Source: Streptomyces chryseus | GTDB lineage: Bacteria; Actinomycetota; Actinomycetes; Streptomycetales; Streptomycetaceae | Length of the DNA: 64,000 nucleotides | Reading direction: 5' to 3' | NCBI RefSeq assembly: GCF_014650755.1 | Contig: NZ_BMVO01000001.1 | Location: 682,001-746,000, forward strand | Shown: in pieces, positions 52,208 through 61,557 of the stretch | How positions within the stretch are numbered: position 1 is the first letter of the stretch | Layout of the letters: every line of letters begins with the position of its first letter | Made by a program: the position numbers and the translations under genes | The notes under the pieces: model-generated | Seen by the model: the letters and a program-made list of their open reading frames with translations, nothing else | Told to the model about the DNA's origin: nothing | The model's database searches: none

Positions 52208-53134
52208 ATGCGGGTACGCCGCCGGGGACGCGGCCGGGAGCGCCGGCCGCGCGCCGCCGTCGCCACCGCGACGGCGTCCCTGCTCGTGCTGCTGGGCGCG
52301 CTCGCGGGGTGCGACGCGGAGAACGACGCGGCCCCGGGCGGTTCGCCGTCGGCGCGGACGCCGGCCCCGAAGCCGACGCCGGTCTGGGACCGCAGCCCTC
52401 AGTCCGTCGCGGCGGTGGGGGACTCCATCACGCGCGGTTTCGACGCGTGCACCGTCCTCGCGGACTGCCCCGAGGTGTCCTGGGCGACGGGCACGGACGC
52501 CACGGTGCGCAGCGTGGCGTGGCGCCTGCTCGGCGGGGCGGGGGCGACCGGACGCGCCTGGAACCACGCCAGGTCGGGGGCGCGGATGGCGGAGCTGCCG
52601 GAGCAGATGACGCGGGCGGTCGCGGACAAGCCGGAGCTGGTGACAGTCATGGTGGGGGCGAACGACGCCTGCCGTGACGAGGTGTCGCACATGACATCGG
52701 TGGCTGACTTCCGGACGTACTTCGAGACGTCGGTGAAGAAGCTGCGCACCGAACTGCCCACGTCGCAGCTGTACGTGTCCAGTGTGCCGGACCTGAAGCG
52801 GCTGTGGTCCGAGGGACGCGGCAACCCGCTGGGCAAGCAGATCTGGAAGCTGGGGATCTGCCCGTCCATGCTGGGTTTCCCGGACGCGATGGACGCGGCG
52901 GCGGTGGCGCGGCGGGAGTCGGTGCGGGAGCGGGTCGTCGCGTACAACGAGGTGCTGAGGGACGTGTGCGCGAAGGACGCGCGCTGCCGGTACGACGGCG
53001 GGGCGGTCTTCGACTTCCGGTTCACCGGGGACCAGTTGAGCGAGTGGGACTGGTTCCACCCGAGCAGGAACGGGCAGCAGCGGCTGGCGGAGATCGCGTA
53101 CCGCACCATCACGGCGGCGGAGCCTCCCGCGTAG
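52208..53134 (+). CDS. SGNH/GDSL hydrolase lipoprotein
   Basis: 308-aa exported esterase-like protein. The N-terminal Arg-rich region, hydrophobic core and lipobox LGALAGC (Cys35) mark a lipoprotein. SGNH blocks: I GDSITRGF (nucleophile Ser73), III with VGANDACRDE, and V with DWFHPSRNGQ (His). Substrates may be lipids, acetylated sugars or cell-wall esters. ATG at 52208 with GGAGGGG upstream. 11 bp before the epimerase gene. Confidence 0.93.
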   Translation: MRVRRRGRGRERRPRAAVATATASLLVLLGALAGCDAENDAAPGGSPSARTPAPKPTPVWDRSPQSVAAVGDSITRGFDACTVLADCPEVSWATGTDATVRSVAWRLLGGAGATGRAWNHARSGARMAELPEQMTRAVADKPELVTVMVGANDACRDEVSHMTSVADFRTYFETSVKKLRTELPTSQLYVSSVPDLKRLWSEGRGNPLGKQIWKLGICPSMLGFPDAMDAAAVARRESVRERVVAYNEVLRDVCAKDARCRYDGGAVFDFRFTGDQLSEWDWFHPSRNGQQRLAEIAYRTITAAEPPA

Positions 53135-53145
53135 GCTTCCCGATC

Positions 53146-54126
53146 ATGAACGCGGAACCCTCCCCTTCCTCCCCGGCGCGCCCGGAGCCCTTCGGGACGC
53201 TCCCCGACGGCACGCCCGTCCACCGCTGGGTCCTGGAGCGGGACGGCGTGGTGGTGCGCGTGCTGACGTACGGCGGGATCGTCCAGTCGGTGGAGACGCC
53301 GGACCGGGACGGGCGTACCGGCGGCGTGGCGGTCGGGTTCGGCTGTCTCGCGGAGTACCTGGAGTGCCCGGGGCCGTACCTGGGGGCGCTCGTCGGGCGG
53401 TTCGCGAACCGGATCGCGGGCGGGAGCTTCACCCTGGACGGCCGGACGTACGCTCCCGTACGCAACGCGGGGCCGCACAGCCTGCACGGCGGCGAGCGCG
53501 GCTTCGACAAGCGGGTGTGGGACGCGCGGCCTGTGGCGTACGGGGTGCGGCTCTCGCGGGTCAGTCCCGACGGCGAGGAGGGGTTTCCCGGGCGCGTCGA
53601 GGTCTCGGCGGCGTACACGCTTCAGGAGGGCGGGGCGCTGCGGATCGCCTACCGGGCGGTGACGGACGCGCCGACCGTGGTGAACCTGACGAACCACACG
53701 TACTGGAGCCTCGGGAGCGGCGGCCCGTACGAGCTGCGCCTCGCGGCCGGGGCGGTGACGGCGGTGAGCGGCGACGGGATACCCACCGGCGAACAGTGCG
53801 CGGTGGCGGGGTCGCGGTTCGACTTCCGCGCGGCGCGGGTGCTCGGTGGCGGGTACGACCACAACTTCGTGCTGGACAAGGGTGTGACGGACGAGCCCGA
53901 GGTGGTGGGCGAACTGTACGACCCGGGGTCGGGGCGGCTGGTGACGGTCGCCACGACCGAGCCGGGGGTGCAGCTGTACACGCCGGACGGGTTCGACGGG
54001 GTCGCGCTGGAGACCCAGCACTTCCCCGATTCGCCGAACCGGCCGGAGTTTCCGCCGGTGGTGCTGCGACCGGGCGAGGTCTTCGAGTCGGCGACCGTGT
54101 ACGGGTTCGGGGTGCGGAGGGCCTGA
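53146..54126 (+). CDS. Aldose 1-epimerase (GalM-like)
   Basis: 326-aa mutarotase interconverting alpha and beta anomers of hexoses. Catalytic residues are visible as His in NLTNHTYW and Glu in VALETQHFPDSPN; the substrate-binding NRIAGGSF and GPHSLHGG follow the standard pattern. The ATG at 53146 is 8 nt from TAGGCT (53132-53137). Convergent with the GH3 gene; together they may serve sugar use, since GH3 enzymes release beta-anomers that GalM equilibrates. Confidence 0.95.
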   Translation: MNAEPSPSSPARPEPFGTLPDGTPVHRWVLERDGVVVRVLTYGGIVQSVETPDRDGRTGGVAVGFGCLAEYLECPGPYLGALVGRFANRIAGGSFTLDGRTYAPVRNAGPHSLHGGERGFDKRVWDARPVAYGVRLSRVSPDGEEGFPGRVEVSAAYTLQEGGALRIAYRAVTDAPTVVNLTNHTYWSLGSGGPYELRLAAGAVTAVSGDGIPTGEQCAVAGSRFDFRAARVLGGGYDHNFVLDKGVTDEPEVVGELYDPGSGRLVTVATTEPGVQLYTPDGFDGVALETQHFPDSPNRPEFPPVVLRPGEVFESATVYGFGVRRA

Positions 54127-54157
54127 GCGGCGGGGGCGGCGGGCCGCACGGCCGGGA

Positions 54158-54179
54158 CCCCCGCACCCGCGTGCGGGGG
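54158..54179. terminator. Terminator between epimerase and GH3 genes
   Basis: 9-bp arms CCCCCGCAC (54158-54166) and GTGCGGGGG (54171-54179), CCGC loop, extended outward by GGCC/GGCC pairing, between convergent genes. Confidence 0.75.
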
Positions 54180-54231
54180 GCCGGCCCCCCCGGCCGCGCT
54201 GCTCCCGCGCGTCCCGGCCGGTGGAGCAGGA

Positions 54232-56739
54232 CTAGGCGCGGGCCGCCCGTGGAGCGTCCGGGGCGGGATGGAGCTCCAGCGTGGCCGTCAGGCGGGGGTC
54301 GGCGAGGGAGCGGGACGCGCGCACCTCGTACACGCCCGGCACGAAGGACCAGGCCCCGGCCTCCTCGTCCCAGATCTCGAACGCGCGGGCCGGCAGCGCG
54401 ATCTCGGTCTCCGCCCACTCCCCCGGCCCCGCCTCGACGCTCGCGAACCCCGCGAGCCACCGCGCCGGCCGTTCCACCGTGTCCGCCTGCGGGGCCAGGT
54501 AGATCTGGACGACCTCGCGGCCGGTGCGTGAGCCGGTGTTGCGTACGCGGACCTTGGCCTTCGCCGGGGTCACCTCCAGGGACTCGTACTCCCAGGTGGT
54601 GTAGCCCAGTCCGTGACCGAACGCGTACGCGGGCGCGGTACCGGCCCTGTCCCACGCGCGGTAGCCGATGAACAGTCCCTCGCGGTAGTGGAGTTCGCCG
54701 CCCGTGGGCACGACCTCCGTGACCGGCGCGTCGGCGAAGGCCGCCGGCCAGGTGGTCGGCAGCCGCCCGCCCGGCTCCTCGGCGCCGAGGAGCACGTCGG
54801 CGAGCGCCGCGCCGCCCTCCTGGCCCGGGAACCAGCCGAGCAGCACGGCGGCGACGTCCTCGCGCCACGGCAGCTCCACCGGCGACCCGGCGTTGACGAC
54901 CACGACGGTGTTCGGGTTGACGGCGGCCACCGCGCGGACCAGGTCGTCCTGGCGGCCCGGCAGGCGCAGGTCCTCGCGGTCGAAGCCCTCCGACTCGACC
55001 CGCTCGGTCGTGGCGACCACGACGACCGCCGCGTCGGCGTCGCGGGCCGCGTCGACCGCCTCGGTGATCAGCTCGTCGGCGTCGCGCCGGGGCGCCCCGT
55101 GCAGGAACGAGAACATGACCGCGGGCAGCGGTACGTCGTCGCGCCGGTCGAGGGGGTGCACGAGCGAGACCTCCACCGGTTCGCCCGCCGTGAGGCGGAC
55201 CCGGCCGCGCTCGGCGGGGGCGCCGAAGAACGCCTCGAAGGGGTCGGCGGCGTCGGACACCGGCTGGACACCGTCGTAGAGGACCTCGCCGGCGACGGTC
55301 AGCGTGAACGCCCCGAGGCCGCGTGTGCCGAAGGCGTGCTCGCCGCTCTCGCGCGGGACGAAGGTGCCCCTGACCTCGACGCTGTGGAGCGTCTCGTGGG
55401 TGACGCCGTCGGGCAGGTCCCCGCCGATCCACTGCACCTGGCCGCCGGGGAGCGAGCGCGTGCCGATGACGTCGCCGGCGGCGTCGCGGCAGACGGCGCC
55501 CAGGGTGAATCCCGTACCGGCAGGGCTGAGTTCCTCGCTGGGGTCGGCCCCGACGGCGTACGTCAGGACGGCGTCCGGCAGCGCGGCGGCGAGGCCGTCG
55601 AGGGGGGCGACGACCCGCTCGGGGAAGACGGTGGCGGAGCCGCCGCCGAGGACGCGCGCGTCACGGGCCGCCGCGCCGACGAGAGCGAGCCTGCGCAGCT
55701 TCGCGGGGGCGAGGGGCAGGACGGGCCGCCCGCCGCGCGCCTCGTTGCGTACGAGGACGAACGCGCGGCGGGCCACCTCGCGGGCCAGCGCCTGGCCGTC
55801 GAGGGGCCCAGGCGGTTCGGTGACGACCGGCGGGGCGCCGTCCAGGGCGCCGACGCGGGCGGCGAGCCGCAGGACGTTGCGCACGGCGTCGTCGACCACG
55901 GACTCGTCGACCTCGCCCGCGCGGACGGCCCCGGCGAGTGCTTCGCCGTACACGGTGACGGGGCCCGGCATGGCGACGTCGAGGCCGCCTTCGATGCCGC
56001 CGGCGGTGGAGCGGGCCGCCATCCAGTCGGAGACGATGAAGCCGTCGAAGCCCCATTCGCCGCGCAGCACCTCGTTCTGGAGGTAGCGGTGTTCGGTCAT
56101 GGTGACGCCGTTGACCTGGTTGTACGCCGCCATGATGCCCCAGGGGTGGGCGTTCTTGACGATGGCCTCGAAGGGCGCCAGGTACAGCTCGCGCAGGGGG
56201 CGGGAGGTGATGACGTTGTCGACGGTGAAGCGGTCGGTCTCGGCGTCGTTGGCGACGAAGTGCTTGACGGTGGTGCCGACGCCGCCGTCCTGGACGCCGT
56301 TCACATAACCGGAGCCGATCTCGCCGGTGAGGTAGGGGTCCTCGGAATAGCACTCGAAGTGCCGGCCGCCGAGCGGCGAGCGGTGCAGGTTCACCGTCGG
56401 TGCGAGGAGGACGTGCACGTCCTTGCGGCGGGCCTCCTGGGCGAGCAGGCGGCCGGCACGGCGGGCGAGTCCCGGGTCCCAGGTGGCGGCGAGCGCGGTC
56501 GGTGACGGCAGCGCGACCGACGGGTCGTCGGCGCTCCAGCGGACACCGCGCACGCCGATCGGGCCGTCGGACATGACCAGGGACCGCAGGCCGATCTCGG
56601 GCAGCGCGGGGAGCGACCACATGTCCTGGCCGCCGAGCAGCCGGGCCTTGGCGTCGAGGCCGAGTGTGCCGAGGGCCGCTTCGACGGCTTCTTCACGCAT
56701 CCGGTCGGGGGTGTCCTGGGTGCTGGGGTCGATCGCCAC
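54232..56739 (-). CDS. Beta-glucosidase, glycoside hydrolase family 3 (with PA14 and Fn3-like domains)
   Basis: 835-aa GH3 enzyme without a signal peptide, so probably cytoplasmic, acting on imported oligosaccharides. The nucleophile is Asp238 in GFIVSDWMA; GVGTTVKHFVANDAETDR and RPLRELYLAPFE are family blocks. A PA14-like domain interrupts the second domain at about residues 415-530, and a fibronectin-III-like domain closes the protein (about 720-825). The general acid/base Glu region is around VATTERVESEGFDRED. GTG at 56739 with GAGGAGGT. Divergent from a TetR gene that probably controls it. Confidence 0.95.
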   Translation of the reverse strand: MAIDPSTQDTPDRMREEAVEAALGTLGLDAKARLLGGQDMWSLPALPEIGLRSLVMSDGPIGVRGVRWSADDPSVALPSPTALAATWDPGLARRAGRLLAQEARRKDVHVLLAPTVNLHRSPLGGRHFECYSEDPYLTGEIGSGYVNGVQDGGVGTTVKHFVANDAETDRFTVDNVITSRPLRELYLAPFEAIVKNAHPWGIMAAYNQVNGVTMTEHRYLQNEVLRGEWGFDGFIVSDWMAARSTAGGIEGGLDVAMPGPVTVYGEALAGAVRAGEVDESVVDDAVRNVLRLAARVGALDGAPPVVTEPPGPLDGQALAREVARRAFVLVRNEARGGRPVLPLAPAKLRRLALVGAAARDARVLGGGSATVFPERVVAPLDGLAAALPDAVLTYAVGADPSEELSPAGTGFTLGAVCRDAAGDVIGTRSLPGGQVQWIGGDLPDGVTHETLHSVEVRGTFVPRESGEHAFGTRGLGAFTLTVAGEVLYDGVQPVSDAADPFEAFFGAPAERGRVRLTAGEPVEVSLVHPLDRRDDVPLPAVMFSFLHGAPRRDADELITEAVDAARDADAAVVVVATTERVESEGFDREDLRLPGRQDDLVRAVAAVNPNTVVVVNAGSPVELPWREDVAAVLLGWFPGQEGGAALADVLLGAEEPGGRLPTTWPAAFADAPVTEVVPTGGELHYREGLFIGYRAWDRAGTAPAYAFGHGLGYTTWEYESLEVTPAKAKVRVRNTGSRTGREVVQIYLAPQADTVERPARWLAGFASVEAGPGEWAETEIALPARAFEIWDEEAGAWSFVPGVYEVRASRSLADPRLTATLELHPAPDAPRAARA

Positions 56740-56799
56740 GTCCGTACCTCCTCATTGAAGTCCTTGGGTCGGTCTCTCGTCCTCCCATCGTCACGGGTT

Positions 56800-56815
56800 T
56801 ACCTGTAGAACGGTA
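56800..56815. promoter_or_regulatory. Possible operator TACC-N8-GGTA between GH3 and TetR genes
   Basis: Inverted repeat TACC (56800-56803) and GGTA (56812-56815) in the 150-bp divergent gap, in an AT-richer patch. Operator function is inferred from position. Confidence 0.4.
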
Positions 56816-56889
56816 GGGTTCGTTATGCATTCGTGACTATGGCGATGGCGTAGCGTCCTGCCAGCACGTACGAGGGAAGGAACCGGACG

Positions 56890-57465
56890 ATGGCGAGGGC
56901 CAGGAGCGAGGAGCGGCGGGCGGAGATTCTCCGCGCGGCCCTCGAAGTGATCGCCGAGCGCGGCTACCGCGGGGCGTCGCTGGGCGCGGTGGCCGAGCGC
57001 GTCGGCCTCACCCAGCAGGGGCTGCTCCACTACTTCCCCACCAAGGAGGCGCTGCTCGTCGCGGTGCTGGAGGAACGCGACCAGTGGGACACCGGAGGCT
57101 CCGGGCGCAGCGCCGGCGCATGGCGCCTCGACCTGCTCGACTCGCTCGTGGAGTACAACGCGATGCGCCCCGGCATCGTGCAGACCTTCTCCGCGCTGCT
57201 CGGCGAGAGCGTCACCGAGGAGCACCCCGCGCGGCGGTTCTTCACCCACCGCTACGCCCAGGTGCGGGAGGGCATGGCGGCCGCCCTGCGCGCCGAGTAC
57301 GGCGACGCGCTGCCCGGCGGTCTCACCCCGGAACAGGCGGCGCCGCTGCTGGTGGCGGTCATGGACGGGCTGCAGTACCAGTGGCTGCTCGACCCGGGGT
57401 CGGTAAACATGCCGGCCGCCTTCCGCGACTTCCTCACCCTGCTGCGCCGCTCACCCGCCCCGTAG
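56890..57465 (+). CDS. TetR family regulator (divergent from GH3 gene)
   Basis: 191-aa regulator with an N-terminal HTH (about residues 10-55; GYRGASLGAVAERVGLTQQG then LLHYFPTKEALL) and a TetR_C_6-like helical C-terminal domain. Several regulators of this kind act as repressors of sugar-hydrolase genes in Streptomyces, and its divergent position suggests it controls the GH3 beta-glucosidase. ATG at 56890 with GGAAGGA upstream and TAGCGT (56850-56855) as a likely -10. Confidence 0.92.
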   Translation: MARARSEERRAEILRAALEVIAERGYRGASLGAVAERVGLTQQGLLHYFPTKEALLVAVLEERDQWDTGGSGRSAGAWRLDLLDSLVEYNAMRPGIVQTFSALLGESVTEEHPARRFFTHRYAQVREGMAAALRAEYGDALPGGLTPEQAAPLLVAVMDGLQYQWLLDPGSVNMPAAFRDFLTLLRRSPAP

Positions 57466-57517
57466 CGCGGGCCGCGGGCGTACGGCGATACTGCCGCCAC
57501 CCGACGGAAGGATCACC

Positions 57518-58810
57518 GTGTCCCCGATACGCCCGGCACGTCCGACTCGCGCCCGCCGCACCGCACTTGGCGTCGCGCTCCTCACCCTCGCTCCCCTGCT
57601 CGGGGCGCTGCCCCCGGCGGCGGCCGCCTCGGCCCCCGCTCCGGCGACCGTCGAGGAGCAGCGGCTGGAGCGGGCGGTGCCCCAGGAGATCCTGCGGCGC
57701 AGCGGATTCGACGCGCCGGCCTCGGACTTCGGGCAGGCGCTGGGCGGGGCACGGTCGTACGCCGCCGCCGAGCGGGCCGTCGTACGGCACGGATCGGGGC
57801 TGTGGCGGCGCGCCGTCGACCGGGCGCAGGGGCGCGGCCCGGCGGAGCGCGAAGCACTTCCCCGGAAGGGCGGTGACGGGCGGGCGGAGCTGAGCCGGGA
57901 CGACGACCGGCCGCTGTACTGGGCGCGGCTGGCCATGACGCGCGAACTGCGCCGGTGGCAGGCGCCGTTCGGGCTGCCGGACGCGGCGCGGGCGAGGCTG
58001 CTGGACCGGCTGGAGCGGTCTTCGCGAGGTCAGGACAGCATCCGCTTCCCGCCAGGCAAGGGCGTCAAGCGGGTGCTCGTCACCGGTTTCGACCCGTTCA
58101 CGCTGGACCGGGACGTCCGGATCAGCAACCCGTCGGGTGCGACGGCGCTCGCGCTGGACGGCACGGTCGTACGGACCGCCGACGGCCCCGCGCGGATCGA
58201 GACGGCCGTCTTCCCCGTCCGGTGGCAGGACTTCGCGGACGGCACAGTCGAGCGCGCCCTGCGCCCGCACCTGCCGCACCTCGACCTCTTCACCACCGTG
58301 AGCCAGGGCCGGGTCGGCCGGATCGACGTAGAGCGCCACAACGGCGCCTGGCGCGGCGGCTTCGGGGACAACGAGAACGTCTCGCGCACCGGGACCGTCC
58401 CGGTGGACGACCCGGCCTCGCAGCCGCAGTGGACCACCACGACGCTTCCGTACCGGGAGATCGTGGCGGCGGACACCGGCCGCTTCCCGGTGTACGACAA
58501 CACATCGGTCACCGAGGTACCGGCGGGCGCGAGCGCCCCCGTCGTCCGGCCGGACGGCCCGACCCCGGGCTCGGCCGCCCGCGCCGGGGGCGGCGGCGAC
58601 TACCTGTCGAACGAGATCGCGTACCGGGCGACGCTCCTGCGCGACCGCCTGGGGCTGCCGGCCCTCCCCGGCGGACACGTGCACACGCCGGTGCTCCAGT
58701 TCGGCGCGGGCAACACGAGTGAGGTGAGCGACCCCGAGTTCGTACGCAACCGGCTGGACATCGTCGCGCAGATACGGGCGATCGTCACGGTGGCGGCGGG
58801 CCGGGGCTGA
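57518..58810 (+). CDS. Secreted pyroglutamyl-peptidase I homologue with Cys-to-Ser change
   Basis: 430-aa protein. Residues about 1-37 are a signal peptide (Tat-less Sec type, core LGVALLTLAPLLGALPPAAA). After a 150-aa helical insert comes a C15 peptidase-like domain starting VKRVLVTGFDPFTLDRD. Glu272 (IDVERHN) and His387/His389 (PGGHVHTP) align with the catalytic Glu and His, but the position of the catalytic Cys (YLCN in active enzymes) reads YLSNE with Ser364. It may be an inactive binding protein or use Ser. GTG at 57518 with GGAAGG. Spacing Ser-to-His (23-25 aa) matches the family. Confidence 0.82.
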   Translation: MSPIRPARPTRARRTALGVALLTLAPLLGALPPAAAASAPAPATVEEQRLERAVPQEILRRSGFDAPASDFGQALGGARSYAAAERAVVRHGSGLWRRAVDRAQGRGPAEREALPRKGGDGRAELSRDDDRPLYWARLAMTRELRRWQAPFGLPDAARARLLDRLERSSRGQDSIRFPPGKGVKRVLVTGFDPFTLDRDVRISNPSGATALALDGTVVRTADGPARIETAVFPVRWQDFADGTVERALRPHLPHLDLFTTVSQGRVGRIDVERHNGAWRGGFGDNENVSRTGTVPVDDPASQPQWTTTTLPYREIVAADTGRFPVYDNTSVTEVPAGASAPVVRPDGPTPGSAARAGGGGDYLSNEIAYRATLLRDRLGLPALPGGHVHTPVLQFGAGNTSEVSDPEFVRNRLDIVAQIRAIVTVAAGRG

Positions 58811-58837
58811 CGCGGAGCGGACGGGTGGCGGCGGGCC

Positions 58838-59446
58838 TCAGCGGGCGAATCCCAGCGTGACGCCGAGGCCCACCAGCACCGAGCCGATCGCGCGGTTGAG
58901 TGCCTTCTGCCGGCGCAGCATGGCCGCGCGCAGGCGGGAGTCGGAGAAGAAGAGCGCGACGACGCCGAACCACCCGAAGTGCGCGGCCGACATGAACAGT
59001 CCGTAGCCCGCCTGCTGCCACACCGGGGTCTCGGGGCCGACGACCTGGGTGAAGGTGGAGACGACGAACAGCGTGGTCTTCGGGTTGAGGACGTTGGTGA
59101 GGAAGCCGGAGCGCAGCGCGCCGAGCGGGCCGAGCTCCGGCTTCGCGTCCAGGTCGACGGTGAGGTCCGCACGGGCGGTGAAGGTCCGTACGCCGATGTA
59201 GACGAGGTAGGCCGCGCCCGCCAGTTTGATCGCGGTGAAGAGCTCGGTCGAGGAGGCGATCAGCAGTCCGACGCCGAGCATCGTGTACGTCACGTGCACG
59301 AGGACGCCGGCGGCGACTCCGGCGGCGCCGAACAGGCCGGTCGTGCGGCCGTGGAGGCAACTGTCGCGGACGACCATCGCGAAGTCGGCGCCCGGGCTGA
59401 TGACCGCGAGGAGGGTGATGACGGCTACGGCTGTCAATTCTGTCAT
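58838..59446 (-). CDS. LysE/RhtB family amino-acid exporter
   Basis: 202-aa membrane transporter with six helices. Signature GADFAMVVRDSCLHGRTTGL at the N terminus and NVLNPKTTLFVVS in the middle are typical of LysE/RhtB exporters for Lys, homoserine or threonine. The ATG at 59446 starts MTELTAVAVITLLAV. Divergent from the nitrilase-family gene with about 72 bp between starts; convergent to the C15-like gene. Confidence 0.93.
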   Translation of the reverse strand: MTELTAVAVITLLAVISPGADFAMVVRDSCLHGRTTGLFGAAGVAAGVLVHVTYTMLGVGLLIASSTELFTAIKLAGAAYLVYIGVRTFTARADLTVDLDAKPELGPLGALRSGFLTNVLNPKTTLFVVSTFTQVVGPETPVWQQAGYGLFMSAAHFGWFGVVALFFSDSRLRAAMLRRQKALNRAIGSVLVGLGVTLGFAR

Positions 59447-59518
59447 GGGGTGATGCTCGCCGCCCCCCGCCCGGCGATCAAGTGCCGTTCGCCCAGCGGG
59501 ACATGCACAATGGTGCGC

Positions 59519-60250
59519 ATGATCGTCGCAGCGGCGCAGTTCACGTCCGAGCCCGGCTCCGTCCGGGCCAACGCCCGCCGGACGGCGGCGTATGTGAGGC
59601 AGGCCGCCGAGCGCGGCGCCCGACTCACCGTCTTCGCCGAACTGGCGCTGACGGGGTACGAACCCGACCTGATCGCCCGGGACCCGTCGCTGCTCGTCAC
59701 GCCCGACGACCCGCGCCTGGAGCCGGTCGTGGCGGCCTGCCGCGAGACGGCCACGGCGGCCGTCGTCAACTGCGCGGCGCCGTCGGCGGACGGCGGCGGG
59801 CGTCCCGCGATCGCGACGTTCGTCCTGGGCCCGGACGGCACGCCGCTGACCCGCTACGACAAGCGGCATCTGTACGAGGGCGAGCGGGAGGTCTTCGCGC
59901 CGGGCACCGGAGAGGGGCGGTTCGAGCTGCACGGCGTGCGGTTCTCGCTGGCGACCTGCTTCGACAACCACTTCCCACAGCTCGCCGCGCGGGCCGCCGC
60001 CGACCGGTGCGCCGTCCACCTGGCGAGTTCGCTGTACGGGAGGGGCAACGGCGAACGGGAGCGGCTGGCCGTTCATCCGGCCCTCGCCCGGGACCACGGG
60101 CTGTACGTCGTCCTCGCCAATCACGTGGGGCGGGCGGGCCCGTGGGAGGGCTGCGGGCTGAGCGCGGTGTGGAACCCCGACGGTACGACGGCGGCCGAGG
60201 CCGCGCCGGACGCGCCGGGCCTCGTCGTGGCCGACGTGCCTACGCCCTAG
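59519..60250 (+). CDS. Carbon-nitrogen hydrolase (nitrilase superfamily)
   Basis: 243-aa amidase-like enzyme with the Glu-Lys-Cys triad: Glu41 (VFAELALTGY), Lys115 (RYDKRHLYEGE) and Cys147 (LATCFDNHFP). Members hydrolyse amides such as omega-amides, N-carbamoyl compounds or deaminated glutathione. An ATG three codons upstream (59510) is possible; the ATG at 59519 lies 7 nt after CACAAT. The 3' end overlaps the EI24 gene tail to tail by 11 bp. Confidence 0.92.
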   Translation: MIVAAAQFTSEPGSVRANARRTAAYVRQAAERGARLTVFAELALTGYEPDLIARDPSLLVTPDDPRLEPVVAACRETATAAVVNCAAPSADGGGRPAIATFVLGPDGTPLTRYDKRHLYEGEREVFAPGTGEGRFELHGVRFSLATCFDNHFPQLAARAAADRCAVHLASSLYGRGNGERERLAVHPALARDHGLYVVLANHVGRAGPWEGCGLSAVWNPDGTTAAEAAPDAPGLVVADVPTP

Positions 60251-61040
60251 CCGGGGGCGCCGCCACGTCGCCGACGACGTCGTCCGCGTCGGCCGACGGC
60301 TCCTCCAGCAGGTCACGCGCCAGCAGCGTCGCACCGGCCACGGCGCCCGGCATGAGGAAGACGGCGACCAGCGGCACGAGGAAGGAGAGGGTGAGCGGGA
60401 CTCCGAAGCCGAGCGTGAGGAGGCGGCGGCCCCGCAGCAGCGTGAGCCGCTGCTTCAGGTCGATGCCCCGGCGCTGGAGCGCCACCGACGTCAGCTCGTG
60501 GGCGAGGAAGAAGCCGGAGACGCAGAAGCCGATCGCGGGAACGACGGTCTGGCCGAGCACCGGGACGAAACCGCAGGCGAAGAGCAGGATGCCGTACAGC
60601 AGCACCCGGGCGAGGACGCGCAGACTGTCCCGGGCGGAGATCCACAGCTCCCGCAGCAGCGGGAGGTCCGACTCGGGGGCGCTTCCGTCCGGGGACACCG
60701 AGCGGTCGACACGCTCGGACAGCGCCTCGTAGAAGGGCTGGCCGACGAGCAGCGTCACGGCGGTGAAGGTGATCACCGCGAGGAACAGCGCCAGCGCGAA
60801 GAGCAGAGCGGTCAGCGCGCCCCGGAAGAGGCCGAGCCAGGGCGAGCCCCAGTCGTCGGCGAAGGGCGTGGCCCAGGCCGTGAGGTCGTCGGCGCCGAGG
60901 CTGAGCCCGATGAGGGCGCCGACGTACAGCACGAAGGTCACCAGGCCGGGCAGCAGCCCGAAGCCGTACGATCTGCCGTGCCGGCCGACCCAGCGCTGGC
61001 CCTTCATCAAGTAACCGAAACCCACCCCGAGATCACGCAT
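60240..61040 (-). CDS. EI24 domain membrane protein (CysZ-like)
   Basis: 266-aa protein with about four long membrane helices. The EI24/CysZ family signature is at the N terminus (LGVGFGYLMKGQRWVGRHGR). CysZ imports sulfate in enterobacteria, while actinobacterial EI24 proteins are mostly unassigned. ATG at 61040, 6 nt after TAGGCT (61047-61052, minus strand), inside the 3' end of the GNAT gene with which it overlaps by 8 bp. Confidence 0.9.
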   Translation of the reverse strand: MRDLGVGFGYLMKGQRWVGRHGRSYGFGLLPGLVTFVLYVGALIGLSLGADDLTAWATPFADDWGSPWLGLFRGALTALLFALALFLAVITFTAVTLLVGQPFYEALSERVDRSVSPDGSAPESDLPLLRELWISARDSLRVLARVLLYGILLFACGFVPVLGQTVVPAIGFCVSGFFLAHELTSVALQRRGIDLKQRLTLLRGRRLLTLGFGVPLTLSFLVPLVAVFLMPGAVAGATLLARDLLEEPSADADDVVGDVAAPPARA

Positions 61041-61557
61041 GGGTCCAGCCTATCGACTGGCCGAGGCTCAGCTCGTACCGCGTACCCGGACTGCCGTCGA
61101 GGTCGATGTCACCGACCGGGACGAAGCCGGTGCGGGCCAGGACGGCGCGGGAGGCGGCGTTGTCGAGCGTGGTGGCGGCGGTGAGGGCCGTGAGGCCGTA
61201 GTCGGCCGCGGCGCGCGCGCACATCTCCCGTACCGCCGCCACGGCCAGGCCCCGGCCGGTGGCGTGTTCGGCGACGCGGTAGCCGAGGTCGGCGCTCCCG
61301 TCCTCGACGTCGACCAGGTTGACCCGTCCCAGGACCGCGCCGTCGTCGTCCAGCAGCAGGTGGAAGTGGCACACGCCGGCGTCCTGCTCGGCGAGCAGGG
61401 CGGCGTGGCGGGACGCGAAGGAGGCGAAGTAGTCGTCGCCCCGGTCGGGCACGGAACGGGCGAAGTAGGCGCGGTTCGCGCGCTCGAAGGCGAGGAGGGC
61501 CGGGGCGTGGTCGGCGCGCAGGCGCGTCAGGTTCAGGGGAAGGGGTCGGTGCGGCAC
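61033..61557 (-). CDS. GNAT family N-acetyltransferase (RimJ-like)
   Basis: 174-aa acetyltransferase of the RimJ/RimL type, with VNLVDVEDGSADLGYRVAEH and the acetyl-CoA loop ATGRGLAVAAVREM (about 104-117), and the ending ATTLDNAASRAVLARTGFVP typical of ribosomal-protein or amino-acid acetylases. The GTG at 61557 lies 6 nt after TACGGT (61564-61569), again a leaderless pattern. Overlaps the EI24 gene by 8 bp, so the two are cotranscribed. Confidence 0.9.
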   Translation of the reverse strand: MPHRPLPLNLTRLRADHAPALLAFERANRAYFARSVPDRGDDYFASFASRHAALLAEQDAGVCHFHLLLDDDGAVLGRVNLVDVEDGSADLGYRVAEHATGRGLAVAAVREMCARAAADYGLTALTAATTLDNAASRAVLARTGFVPVGDIDLDGSPGTRYELSLGQSIGWTHA

